Shown: positions 51,364 through 59,337 of the stretch, piece after piece
Layout: each line of letters begins with the position of its first letter
Position numbering within the stretch: position 1 is the first letter of the stretch
Assembly (NCBI GenBank): GCA_023954855.1
Contig: JAGSGY010000003.1
Span: forward strand, 85,076-149,075
Direction: 5' to 3'
DNA: 64,000 nucleotides
Origin: Pseudomonadota bacterium
GTDB lineage: Bacteria > Myxococcota_A > UBA796 > GCA-2862545
The notes under the pieces: model-generated
Told to the model about the DNA's origin: nothing
Database searches by the model: none
What the model saw: only the letters and a program-made list of their open reading frames with translations
Program-made: the position numbers and the translations under genes

Positions 51364-52512
51364 ATGCGTACGACCCGTGGAAAACCGACCTACGAGCGCA
51401 TTGTGCTCGGCGACTCAAAAATCGGCGAGGCGATGGCCGAGGCCCTCGCACTCGAGGAGCAGGTGGACCGCTACGCCCATCGCTTCCACACCTACCCGGC
51501 GGGCCTTCACCCCGACGCGGCTCGGGACCTGCTTCAGCTCTTCGAGGGTGAGCGGGTGCTCGACCCGTTCTGCGGCGGCGGCACCGTGCCCGTCGAAGTT
51601 CGTGCAGCAGGCCGTATCGCCCTTGGCCAAGACCTGTCGACGATTGCTCTTCGCGTGGCCCGCGCACGAACGGCATCTCCAGACGAGGCGTTCTTGACCC
51701 GTCTACGGAGCCGCGCCCGAAAGCTCACAGCGATCGCCCGCGAAGCCCGCGAAGACCCGCCTGAGCAGGTTTACCAAGGGGTGCATGAGTGGTACGCGCC
51801 GCATGCGCTCTGGGAACTCGAGAGCATTCGGCAGGGCATCTCCGAGTCGGAGGAAGACCTCAAGCCTCTCCTGAAGGCCTTGTTCTCGAGCATCTTGATC
51901 AAGGTGTCGTGGCGCCGATCCGACACGTCCGGTGGTCGCGAAAGGCACCACCGCCCCGCCGGTACCACCGCCATTCTCTTCCACAAGAAGACCCGCGAGC
52001 TCGCGCGCCACCTCGCAGCCTATCGGGACGCGATTCCGGAAGGCACGCCCGAAGCCAAGCTTCGCATCGGGGATGCACGTCACCTGCGCTTGGAAGATCC
52101 GGTCCAGCTGATCCTCACGTCTCCTCCGTACCCAGGCACCTACGACTACCTTCCGCTGCAGCACCTACGCCGCATCTGGTTCATGGAGGACCGCCACGAC
52201 GAGGCCCATGAAATCGGCTCGCGCCGCTCTTGGCGTGCGGGTGGAAAGCAGGCTCGCAGGGACTGGGCAGGCGCTAGCGCCGAGTGGACGACGTCCGCTG
52301 CGGCAGCCCTCGAGCCGGGAGGACATCTCGTGGTCGTCATCGGCGACGGCCTCACGCCGGCCGGCCCGATCGACAGCTCCCAGGTCACAGAGCAGGCAGC
52401 TCGGGTCGCAGGCTTGGAGAACGTGGCGAGGGCGAGCCTAGAGCGGCCCGACCACGCACGAGGAACCTCGCGATGGGAACACGTGTTCGCGTTCCGCAAG
52501 CCCCTTAGCTAG
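51364..52512 (+). CDS. DNA/RNA methyltransferase of the TSPPY class (orphan)
   Basis: 382 residues. SAM motif I VLDPFCGGGTVPVEV (about 65-79) and catalytic motif IV LTSPPYPGTYDY (about 251-262), which is the (S)PPY type of amino-methyltransferases (N4-cytosine or N6-adenine). A central helical region (about 110-230) may serve as target-recognition part. No restriction endonuclease lies nearby, so it is an orphan modification enzyme, or an RNA-guanine methyltransferase relative. Weak ribosome site before the ATG; the frame upstream overlaps the previous gene and is not coding. Confidence 0.8.
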   Translation: MRTTRGKPTYERIVLGDSKIGEAMAEALALEEQVDRYAHRFHTYPAGLHPDAARDLLQLFEGERVLDPFCGGGTVPVEVRAAGRIALGQDLSTIALRVARARTASPDEAFLTRLRSRARKLTAIAREAREDPPEQVYQGVHEWYAPHALWELESIRQGISESEEDLKPLLKALFSSILIKVSWRRSDTSGGRERHHRPAGTTAILFHKKTRELARHLAAYRDAIPEGTPEAKLRIGDARHLRLEDPVQLILTSPPYPGTYDYLPLQHLRRIWFMEDRHDEAHEIGSRRSWRAGGKQARRDWAGASAEWTTSAAAALEPGGHLVVVIGDGLTPAGPIDSSQVTEQAARVAGLENVARASLERPDHARGTSRWEHVFAFRKPLS

Positions 52513-52952
52513 TCCTCGCAGGGATCCCCGGTGTCACCCTCGGCGCCGATGATCTCCAGCGCCTGTGTCAGCCAGTAGCTCTCGCCGCTGTCGAAGTGGA
52601 TGGTGGCGTCGACCCAGCCAAGTTCCTGGCCAGCGCCTAGTGACAGCACCACCTCGCGCTCGCGTGCTTGGAGCGCGTGTACAGCGATGTCGCCGTGGAA
52701 CTCGACCGTCTGTACGGTGGACAGGTCAGCGCCCGCGGAGCTCTGCAGACTGAGGATGTTCATTCCACCCTGGTCGAGAAACGCCGGGTCCAAGAACAAC
52801 CCGAGTGGGTTCGCGTCAACTGCGGTGTCTTCCACCCACTCGCTGTCCTCGTCGAAGGTCTGGTCCCAGTCGTCGTCCCAACCTTCGGACGTATAGAAGA
52901 TGCAGGCCTGAAGGGGCAAGGCGAGCACGAGCAGTGAGGCGAAACGAGTCAT
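52509..52952 (-). CDS. Small acidic lipoprotein, unknown function
   Basis: 147 residues: signal MTRFASLLVLALPLQACIF with lipobox LQAC, then a markedly Asp/Trp/Glu-rich segment (WDDDWDQTFDEDSEWVED), suggestive of cation binding, and a beta-rich remainder ending GDTGDPCED. No family known. It converges with the methyltransferase gene (4-nt overlap). The next minus-strand gene upstream, the caspase-type gene, ends about 50 nt before it, so it could be the last member of that operon. Confidence 0.6.
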   Translation of the reverse strand: MTRFASLLVLALPLQACIFYTSEGWDDDWDQTFDEDSEWVEDTAVDANPLGLFLDPAFLDQGGMNILSLQSSAGADLSTVQTVEFHGDIAVHALQAREREVVLSLGAGQELGWVDATIHFDSGESYWLTQALEIIGAEGDTGDPCED

Positions 52953-53002
52953 GGTGTCTCCTTAGGTGTCTGCACTTTCGACACCAGGCATGACCAGAAG
53001 CG

Positions 53003-54928
53003 CTACTCGGGATCTTCCTTTTCCAGAGGTGTGGCCACATTCGGCCGCGTAGGCGCCTTTCCTCCGATGTGTGCGCCAATGCCTCCGCTCCAGCGGGGCC
53101 GCCACTGGCGCAGGTTCGTAGACTCCAGTCGAGCCTCAGCGCGCACGAAGTATCGAGGGGTCAGGTACCAGCGAATCGCAGCCCCGCTCGCGAAGTAGGG
53201 GTTGTAGACGGCTTCTGGGACGTCACTCTGCACGAGGTGCGACGGCACGTCACGGGGAAGGGGGTGAGTGGAGTACATGCCCGCCGCCATCACAAACTCG
53301 GGCCGCGCACGGTCGAGTTCGGGGCCCAGAGTAATCCTTCCACCGTAGGACACGCGCACCTCATCCTCGCCGGGAAGTGCGCCTGCACGGTCGAGGCCAA
53401 TCGCGAACCCGGGAACGGGCACGACGTCTATGGAGACGCCCATCGATTCTGCCGAGAGCAGGGAGTGGCCCCAGCTGGTCTCGGCTCCCAGCATCACGCC
53501 GGTTCGAGGCCGGAAGTCTTCACGTTGGTGGACGCCCCAGGCCGCGTCGTTGATCGACCAGAAGTAGGTCGCCGTCCCCAGCCAGGTAAACACGTTCGGC
53601 CCAGGCCAGATCCGACTCGCGAGCCCGCCGCGCGTCTTCTCGGCCAAGCCCCAACCGGCACCGTTGAGCACGGCCGCTGCTGTGAAGAACAGCACGCCAT
53701 CGCCAAGGCGCTTGTCGTAGACCTGACCAGCGCCAGGCAGCAACGCCGACGCGCCACCCGCCAGGGCCGCGCTTTTCCATGGATTGATCTTTGGGAAGTT
53801 CGAGGGATCGAAGTTGAGGGGAATCTTAAGGTAGCGACGCCCATCCTCTTCGCCGCCCTTCACGGACGCGACCTCGACCTGAGCGTCACCCCATCGGTCG
53901 ACCATCACCACACCGCCCTCAGTGAGGGTGATGCGCACTTCTTGCAGCTCCTGGTCCGCGCGCTTTCGCAGTAGGTAGCGACCCGGTGGGATGGCTAGCT
54001 CGGAGGCCCGGCCGGAGGACATGGCAATCTCGGCAATCGGCGTGCGCTCGGGCAACCGGAGCACTGTCACCGTTCCGGCGTGGGCCGCCGGAAACTGTAG
54101 GCGCGCCGTGGCACGACGAACCTCGGTCAGCTGCAGCTCCCCATTCCCTTCCATCTGAAAGTTGTACGCGGGATGTTGGGTTCCACCGAGCGTCCCGGCT
54201 GTACGGGCCACAGTGCGGTCGTAAGCGTACTTGTAGGCCTCGGAGAGGCTGACCCAGCCATCACCGCTGTCGGCCGCGCCGCGCAGACCGGACAACAGGT
54301 AGTAGGTGAAGAAGCTGCCACCGAGAAGAGGGGATTCCTGCGCATCCTCGAATGCCGCGGATGCGGCAATCCACGCCTCGCCCCGAGCCTCGGTTCCGTC
54401 CTCGATCAGGAAGGGGGCCTCGACCGTCGCTCCCTTCACGGTGGTCACGGCACCCGACCGGCAAGCGTCGAGTACGCCGAGTCGGACGTCCGCCTCGATG
54501 CCTCGCATGTCCGCCTTCAGTCGTTCGTACCCGTAGATTTCCTCCCCGAGTTGGAGCCCGCGGGTGTCCGCATGTCCCGAGTAGTAGAAGACGAAGAGGT
54601 CCTGGGAACCTTGGAGTGCAAGGTCTCCGAGGGTCGCGCTGAGCTCGTCCGCGGAGGGCGAAGAGATCAGCAGGATGTCCTCGGGCGCAAAGCCGCCGAG
54701 GTTTTCGAGCACCTCTGCGACCCGCTCCGCGTCGATCTCCGCGTATTGCAGCTGCTGAAGAGCTGTTCCGCCGTCGTTTGCGCCCACCAACACTGCGCGC
54801 CGGCGGGGGTTTGTCGCAGGCGTTGCAGCTTCCGGAAGCTCGACCGCAGCGGTCTCGGCAACCTCTTCGCCGACCGATGCGGCCTGCGCCGAGACGGACA
54901 GGGACAGCGCGAACAGCGAGGCAATCAT
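53003..54928 (-). CDS. Exported caspase-fold (C14) protease with C-terminal membrane/beta domain
   Basis: 641 residues. Signal peptide (MIASLFALSLSVSAQA), caspase p20-like domain with catalytic His119 in YYSGHADTRG and Cys156 in LDACRSGA, and AVLVGANDGG at the first strand. Residues about 275-355 look like a PEGA/Ig-like domain (PPGRYLLRKRA); about 385-470 a hydrophobic LLPGAGQVYDKRLGDG segment of the TM2/DUF5683 type; the rest is beta-rich and possibly a barrel. ATG overlaps the anti-sigma stop (ATGA). The His-Cys dyad and export make an active extracytoplasmic protease likely; its substrate is unknown. Confidence 0.82.
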   Translation of the reverse strand: MIASLFALSLSVSAQAASVGEEVAETAAVELPEAATPATNPRRRAVLVGANDGGTALQQLQYAEIDAERVAEVLENLGGFAPEDILLISSPSADELSATLGDLALQGSQDLFVFYYSGHADTRGLQLGEEIYGYERLKADMRGIEADVRLGVLDACRSGAVTTVKGATVEAPFLIEDGTEARGEAWIAASAAFEDAQESPLLGGSFFTYYLLSGLRGAADSGDGWVSLSEAYKYAYDRTVARTAGTLGGTQHPAYNFQMEGNGELQLTEVRRATARLQFPAAHAGTVTVLRLPERTPIAEIAMSSGRASELAIPPGRYLLRKRADQELQEVRITLTEGGVVMVDRWGDAQVEVASVKGGEEDGRRYLKIPLNFDPSNFPKINPWKSAALAGGASALLPGAGQVYDKRLGDGVLFFTAAAVLNGAGWGLAEKTRGGLASRIWPGPNVFTWLGTATYFWSINDAAWGVHQREDFRPRTGVMLGAETSWGHSLLSAESMGVSIDVVPVPGFAIGLDRAGALPGEDEVRVSYGGRITLGPELDRARPEFVMAAGMYSTHPLPRDVPSHLVQSDVPEAVYNPYFASGAAIRWYLTPRYFVRAEARLESTNLRQWRPRWSGGIGAHIGGKAPTRPNVATPLEKEDPE

Positions 54929-55596
54929 TCCTTGTCCAGCAGCACGCGCCGCACGTGCACACCCGCGCCCGGTTGGCCTTCGGCCGCCGCAACAACTTGC
55001 CGTTCCGACAGGGTTGTCTTGGAGAACACCAGGACCATCTGCACATCCCCAGGGGTGTCGTCGAGTCGAAGTGCGAAGGGGGCGGCTTGCCATCGAGAGG
55101 GCTCCTGCTCGGCGGTCCACTGGCCATAGACCTCGGTCACACCAGTTGCATCGACCCCGGCGAGGGCCACCTGCTGCAGCGGTGGACGCTTGAACTTGAG
55201 CTGTATTCGATCGCCAGCATGAACCAGCTCGCCGACCTCGAGCGCATGAGCACCCTCGGCATCTTCGATCCAGGCCTCCATCACACCATCGCCGCCCTTG
55301 ATCGTCTCGGTGGGGGCGGGAGCCATCCGGAGCATCAACAGAACGGCGGCTGCGATGGCGAGAGCCGCCCCACCCCAAACGGGGAAGCGGGGGCGAATGA
55401 CGTTGCTCTCGAGCTGCTGGATCGATTCCGGGACCGGACTGGCCTCGAACGCCCGCCGTTGCTGTTCCTGGGCACCAAGACGAGCGCGGCAGCGGTCGCA
55501 TTCGGCGATGTGCACGCGTGCATCGCGCTCGAGGTCGGAGGAGAGTTCACCGTATCGGAGCTGGTGCAGCTTCAGGGTCGACAGATGACCGCTCAT
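54925..55596 (-). CDS. Zinc-binding transmembrane anti-sigma factor
   Basis: 223 residues. Zinc anti-sigma motif HIAECDRC (His29, Cys33, Cys36) in the cytoplasmic N-terminus, one transmembrane helix (about 73-90: VWGGAALAIAAAVLLMLR) and a periplasmic domain (about 95-223) with DUF4384-like features (GELVHAGDRIQLKFKRPP, LRLDDTPGDVQMVLVFS). ATG overlaps the sigma gene stop by 4 nt and its stop overlaps the caspase start by 4 nt. It would hold the ECF sigma factor until the periplasmic part senses a signal. Confidence 0.88.
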   Translation of the reverse strand: MSGHLSTLKLHQLRYGELSSDLERDARVHIAECDRCRARLGAQEQQRRAFEASPVPESIQQLESNVIRPRFPVWGGAALAIAAAVLLMLRMAPAPTETIKGGDGVMEAWIEDAEGAHALEVGELVHAGDRIQLKFKRPPLQQVALAGVDATGVTEVYGQWTAEQEPSRWQAAPFALRLDDTPGDVQMVLVFSKTTLSERQVVAAAEGQPGAGVHVRRVLLDKE

Positions 55597-56168
55597 GATT
55601 CCACCTCATCGAGCCAGGCCGGGGGTGACTGGGCCAGGCGCTTTCGGAACACGCCGATGCGCTTGCGAACGGCTCCTCCCGTGACGCCAAGAATCTCGCC
55701 GACCTCAGCGTAAGTCATGCCGTCGACGAAGTGGTAGATCAGCGCGTCCACGGTTCCCGAATCGGCCTCGGCAAGAACGCGGTCCAGCAGGTCCTTGATC
55801 TCCGTGGCATCGAGCAGAGAGTCCTGCGCGGCGACCATGGGAAAGTCTTCCACCGGGTCCTCAGGGTGCCGCCGACGATAGCGAAGCCGATTGAGGCTGG
55901 CCGTGGTCGCGATTCGAAACAGGTAGGTACTCGGCGCAGCGTCTCCCCGGAAGCTGGAACGGTACCGGTGCAGACGCAGGAATACTTCTTGGCACACCTC
56001 TTGGGCGTCAGCCTCGTTGCGAAGAAGCGTGCGACACCGACCCAATACGAGGTCACCGTACCGGCGGTAGAGGGCCTCGACGTTCAGGGCGGCCCTCCTT
56101 GGTTCGCTGTGCGCCTGTACGCGCACTGTATCGCCAAAGATGGCTATCGGTGGAATGGACGCGGTCAA
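55593..56168 (-). CDS. ECF-type RNA polymerase sigma factor
   Basis: 191 residues. Sigma2 region LYRRYGDLVLGRCRTLLRNEADAQEVCQEVFLR and the TYLFRIATTASLNRLR segment, sigma4 region DGMTYAEVGEILGVTGGAVRKRIGVFRKRL. It is the first of three coupled genes. The listed start is a TTG with GGGAGG 5 nt upstream. An internal CTG 27 codons later lies 6 nt after a perfect AAGGAGG, just before the first sigma2 helix, and could start a shorter form. The target promoters are unknown. Confidence 0.9.
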   Translation of the reverse strand: MTASIPPIAIFGDTVRVQAHSEPRRAALNVEALYRRYGDLVLGRCRTLLRNEADAQEVCQEVFLRLHRYRSSFRGDAAPSTYLFRIATTASLNRLRYRRRHPEDPVEDFPMVAAQDSLLDATEIKDLLDRVLAEADSGTVDALIYHFVDGMTYAEVGEILGVTGGAVRKRIGVFRKRLAQSPPAWLDEVES

Positions 56169-56222
56169 GTAGACCTCCCGACAGCTTGGACACCGGCGAG
56201 GTCAAGAAGCGCTACCGCAATC

Positions 56223-56918
56223 TCAGAATTGGTAGCCGACCCGTCCGATCACACCAGGCTCGCCCTCCCAGAGCGTGCCGGTGACCGCAATCGAGTAGCC
56301 CTCGATGTCGACCTTGTACGTGAGGGTCGGCGACAGCTTGGCGATACCAATGCGCAGGTAGTGGCCGGAGTACTGCCCGGTGATTCCCGCCTCGAAGCTC
56401 TTGTACATCTCGGCCTCGAACCACGGGTCCCGAAAGACGATGGGCACAACGGGCACGGACACATCGCCGCGAACGTACTCGATGCCGCCTTCCGCGGCGA
56501 TGCCGAGAATGCCGACGCCGGCCCAGTCACCGGTCCAGTCGCCGTTGATGTCGCCTTCCATATTGCCGTACCCGGCAGCGCCGGCGAACAGGTAGCCGCC
56601 GAGGTTGAAGACGTTGTCTTCGAGCTGAATCGGACTGCAGCGACCGTAGCCGCTCAGCATCCAGTCCCACTGCTTGATCGAGCCCTGCGGCGCCCCAGCA
56701 CCCGTCAGGCCGGCCGTACAGACCTCTGAGGTTCCGGTGTCGACTCCGATGGCGACTCCCGCCGGTCCGAGGTCAAAGCTGTCGGCCACGAACGGCCCGT
56801 AGTAGCCGCCAACCCAGGCCTCACCACGCCCTGCGGGCCGGTAGACGGCGTCGGGGAGGATGTGTGAACCGGGCGCTGCGGCTTGCGCAGGTGCGAACAA
56901 GAGACTGAGAAGAAGCAT
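56223..56918 (-). CDS. Predicted outer-membrane beta-barrel protein
   Basis: 231 residues with signal peptide (MLLLSLLFAPAQA), a strand-rich, Gly- and Tyr-rich mature part (WVGGYYGPFVADSF, LGGYLFAGAAGYGNM, YLRIGIAKLSPTLTYKVD) and an aromatic C-terminus (VIGRVGYQF), typical of Bam-inserted barrels. It lies 54 nt upstream of the ECF sigma gene in the same direction and could be a partner in the same envelope response. Two or more cysteines may be disulphide bonded. Family not recognised. Confidence 0.65.
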   Translation of the reverse strand: MLLLSLLFAPAQAAAPGSHILPDAVYRPAGRGEAWVGGYYGPFVADSFDLGPAGVAIGVDTGTSEVCTAGLTGAGAPQGSIKQWDWMLSGYGRCSPIQLEDNVFNLGGYLFAGAAGYGNMEGDINGDWTGDWAGVGILGIAAEGGIEYVRGDVSVPVVPIVFRDPWFEAEMYKSFEAGITGQYSGHYLRIGIAKLSPTLTYKVDIEGYSIAVTGTLWEGEPGVIGRVGYQF

Positions 56919-56963
56919 GGGAGCCCATCTATCTGCGTCAGGCGCAACCGGCGAGAACGGGCA

Positions 56964-57329
56964 TCACTCCTCGTGCCATTCCGGGTACTCGTCGTACTTC
57001 AGGGAACGACCACGAACCCGTTCGACAGGGTATTTCCGGGCTGCCACCTCGAGCTTCTCGCGAAGGGCGCCGGCCAGATCAATCTCAGCGCGTGCGCAGA
57101 AGTTGAGAAGACACATGAGCACGTCCGCAGCCTCGTGGCTCACCTTGGCTTGCCGTTCCGGCGGGACCCCGGTTCCCTCTGGGGCCCATAGGAACAGCTC
57201 AAGCAGCTCCCCGGCCTCGACCGAGAGCGCCATCGCCAGGTTCTTCGGAGAGTGAAACTGCGCCCAATCCCGCTCTTCTGAAAAGGCGACGACTTCAGCT
57301 TGCAGCTCGCTAAGGGTGGGTTCACTCAT
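56964..57329 (-). CDS. MazG-like nucleotide pyrophosphohydrolase
   Basis: 121 residues, all-alpha NTP pyrophosphohydrolase of the RS21-C6/dCTPase type: HSPKNLAMALSVEAGELLELF gives the ExxE metal acids and HEAADVLMCLLNF the second acidic helix. It probably sanitises non-canonical dNTPs, for example dCTP analogues. The ATG overlaps the upstream GNAT gene stop by 4 nt. The size is normal for the small single-domain class. Confidence 0.85.
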   Translation of the reverse strand: MSEPTLSELQAEVVAFSEERDWAQFHSPKNLAMALSVEAGELLELFLWAPEGTGVPPERQAKVSHEAADVLMCLLNFCARAEIDLAGALREKLEVAARKYPVERVRGRSLKYDEYPEWHEE

Positions 57330-58150
57330 GCTGGAGACTCCAGTGTGATCAGTCGCATCGCGCTTTCTCTAGAAAAACCGGAACGCTCATAGGTGCGAAC
57401 CGCACCCGTGTTCGCCTCATTCACGTGCAGCGTGACGCAGGCATGCTTGGCGAGCAGCCGCCGACAGAGCTCCCGCATACCAGCCGTCGCAATGCCTCGA
57501 CCTCGATGCGCCGGCGGGACGTAGGTTCCGCCCACCTGGCATCCATGCTCGGCGGTGGTGCCGAGGTTGATCTGAAACACCAGCTCACCCTCTCGCTCGA
57601 TCACCCAGGTCCTTCCGGAGCGAATGCGGTCCACGACCACAGCTTCGTGCAGCGAGGAGTCGTCCTCGTAGGGGTTCCGTCCCAGGTCCTCATGCTCCAT
57701 CAGGCCCGAGTTCACTGCAATGGTCTTCCACTCGGACTCCAGAGCCTTACGAAAGCCATCGACAGAGGCGCCTGGAGGCGGCTCGCGGCAGACGTAGAGA
57801 CGCTGGTCGAAAAAGCATCGCGTTGGTGTTCCGCCAGCCCACTCCGTCCAGAGACCATCACAGGCTGCTCGCGGGCCCACGGTCATGGTTGCCCGATACT
57901 TCCGCCGCCGCAGATGGCTCCCGATCGCGGTGGCCACGGCCACGTCGGGTGAGAAGGGGACCGCCAGCCTCCCGGGCACCAACATCACCACTCCGAGAAG
58001 ACTGTCCCCGTCTATGCCGGCAAACCAGTGTGCACGGCCGATGGGGTGGACCTCGAGGAACCCAAGCAGGAAGAGGTTCAGAGCCTTGTCCGTCTCGAGG
58101 AAGGCCTCGAGGGCAGCCTCCCACTGTGCGGTCAAGCGAACGATCTCCAA
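57326..58150 (-). CDS. GNAT-family N-acetyltransferase
   Basis: 274 residues in two parts: an N-terminal domain of DUF4081 type (about 1-120) and a C-terminal GNAT domain with QVGGTYVPPAHRGRGIATAG (acetyl-CoA loop) and LHVNEANTGAVRTYERSGF. The pair resembles Eis-like or uncharacterised acetyltransferases of actinobacteria and myxobacteria. Substrate unknown. A TAGTCT box lies 17 nt before the ATG and GGAG about 3 nt before. It is coupled to the MazG-like gene. Confidence 0.83.
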   Translation of the reverse strand: MEIVRLTAQWEAALEAFLETDKALNLFLLGFLEVHPIGRAHWFAGIDGDSLLGVVMLVPGRLAVPFSPDVAVATAIGSHLRRRKYRATMTVGPRAACDGLWTEWAGGTPTRCFFDQRLYVCREPPPGASVDGFRKALESEWKTIAVNSGLMEHEDLGRNPYEDDSSLHEAVVVDRIRSGRTWVIEREGELVFQINLGTTAEHGCQVGGTYVPPAHRGRGIATAGMRELCRRLLAKHACVTLHVNEANTGAVRTYERSGFSRESAMRLITLESPA

Positions 58151-58219
58151 AGCCCCTCCGACGCGGCAGACTAACCCAGCGCTTCCGAGTTATGGCACCG
58201 GCCGCCAGAGGTGTACCGC

Positions 58220-58744
58220 ATGCGAATCCACAGTGAGTCAAGGATTGCCCACCCCATCGACAAGGTGTTCCCCGTCTACCGGGACCAGCTTGCGGACGTG
58301 GTCCCCTACATTCCCGACGTGTCGCAGATCAACGTCCTCTCGCGCGAGGAGCAGGACGGTCAGGTGAAGCTCCACAACGAGTGGGTGAGCGACCGCGAGA
58401 TTCCGGCGATGGTGTCGAAGTTCATCAAGCCTGAGCACCTGCGCTGGGACGACTTTGCGACCTGGCACACCGAGGGCACCTACTGCGAGTGGATTCTGCG
58501 CACCCGTGCCTTCACCGAGGCCGTAGACTGCACGGGCCGCACTGAGCTCCACGCCGATGGCGACGCCACCATCGTCAGGCTCGTGGGCGACTTCAACCTC
58601 GACATTCGCAAGGTCAAGGGTGTGCCGAGCTTCGTCGCAAAGCGCATTGCACCGCAGATCGAGAAGTTCATCGTGGCGCTGATCACGCCCAACCTCGAGC
58701 GCGTGAACGGCTCGCTCGAGCAGTTCTTGGACCAGGCAAACTGA
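58220..58744 (+). CDS. SRPBCC (START/Bet v1-like) family protein
   Basis: 174 residues with the helix-grip pattern: RIAHPIDKVFPVYRDQLADV, the long strands (VKLHNEWVSD, WILRTRAFTEAVDC, TIVRLVGDFNLDI) and a C-terminal helix (RIAPQIEKFIVALITPNLER). It should form a hydrophobic ligand cavity. The ATG at 58220 is preferred, with GAGG about 8 nt upstream. The following gene starts at the stop (TGATG), so the two are translated together. It is divergent from the GNAT gene. Confidence 0.72.
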   Translation: MRIHSESRIAHPIDKVFPVYRDQLADVVPYIPDVSQINVLSREEQDGQVKLHNEWVSDREIPAMVSKFIKPEHLRWDDFATWHTEGTYCEWILRTRAFTEAVDCTGRTELHADGDATIVRLVGDFNLDIRKVKGVPSFVAKRIAPQIEKFIVALITPNLERVNGSLEQFLDQAN

Positions 58745-59337
58745 TGGCGCTCACGAGCCCCAAAGCGACGAGCGTCACCGTCGAGGCAGAAGCCGATGGC
58801 TGGTCGATCGAGCCCGGCTACCATGGAGAGATGAGCCTCGACGCCGGTACGCGACTGATCGTGAGCGTGCCCACCGAGAACCTCGCGGCAGTCCACCAGG
58901 ACCTCGTCCGAGCACTTTCAGCGCCGCTGTCCTTTCTCTACCGCCAGAAGATCGACCGGCGCAGCGTCGCGGATGGGGTCACTCCGTCCACCACGCTTCC
59001 GTCTCGGGACTTCATCGCACTCGAACTGACCCACGATGAGGTCGTCGCAGCCCTCCAAGCGGCCGCCGACCTCGTCTACCACGACGCGCGCGGCGAGTTC
59101 TGGGTGCGCGGGGGCGCCGAAGAGCAACTGGTGCTCGACGCCGATGGCATCATCTACACCTACCCAGATGACCCGAGCTTCCGCGATGTGCTGGACGCCC
59201 ATGGTCTCGAAGAAGCCGACATCACGACCCTCGCGAATCGCGACTACGTGAAGCACTGGTTCCACGCCGAAGCGGACGACGCCGAGGATGCGCTGCTCCG
59301 CACCCTACGACTCGTTGAGGTCCCTTCCCAGCGCTAA
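58744..59337 (+). CDS. Hypothetical protein coupled to the SRPBCC gene
   Basis: 197 residues, acidic, mixed alpha/beta (GTRLIVSVPTENLAAVHQDL, LVYHDARGEFWVRGGAEEQL, EEADITTLANRDYVKHWFHA). No signal peptide, no membrane helix and no known motif that I recognise. It overlaps the SRPBCC stop by 1 nt and its own end overlaps the convergent dusB by 4 nt. Coupling suggests a complex with the SRPBCC protein (inference). Confidence 0.6.
   Translation: MALTSPKATSVTVEAEADGWSIEPGYHGEMSLDAGTRLIVSVPTENLAAVHQDLVRALSAPLSFLYRQKIDRRSVADGVTPSTTLPSRDFIALELTHDEVVAALQAAADLVYHDARGEFWVRGGAEEQLVLDADGIIYTYPDDPSFRDVLDAHGLEEADITTLANRDYVKHWFHAEADDAEDALLRTLRLVEVPSQR

Noticed and set aside
54173..55713. Plus-strand frames over the caspase/anti-sigma genes
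   Set aside because: Antisense to two genes with clear motifs and overlapping start/stop codons.
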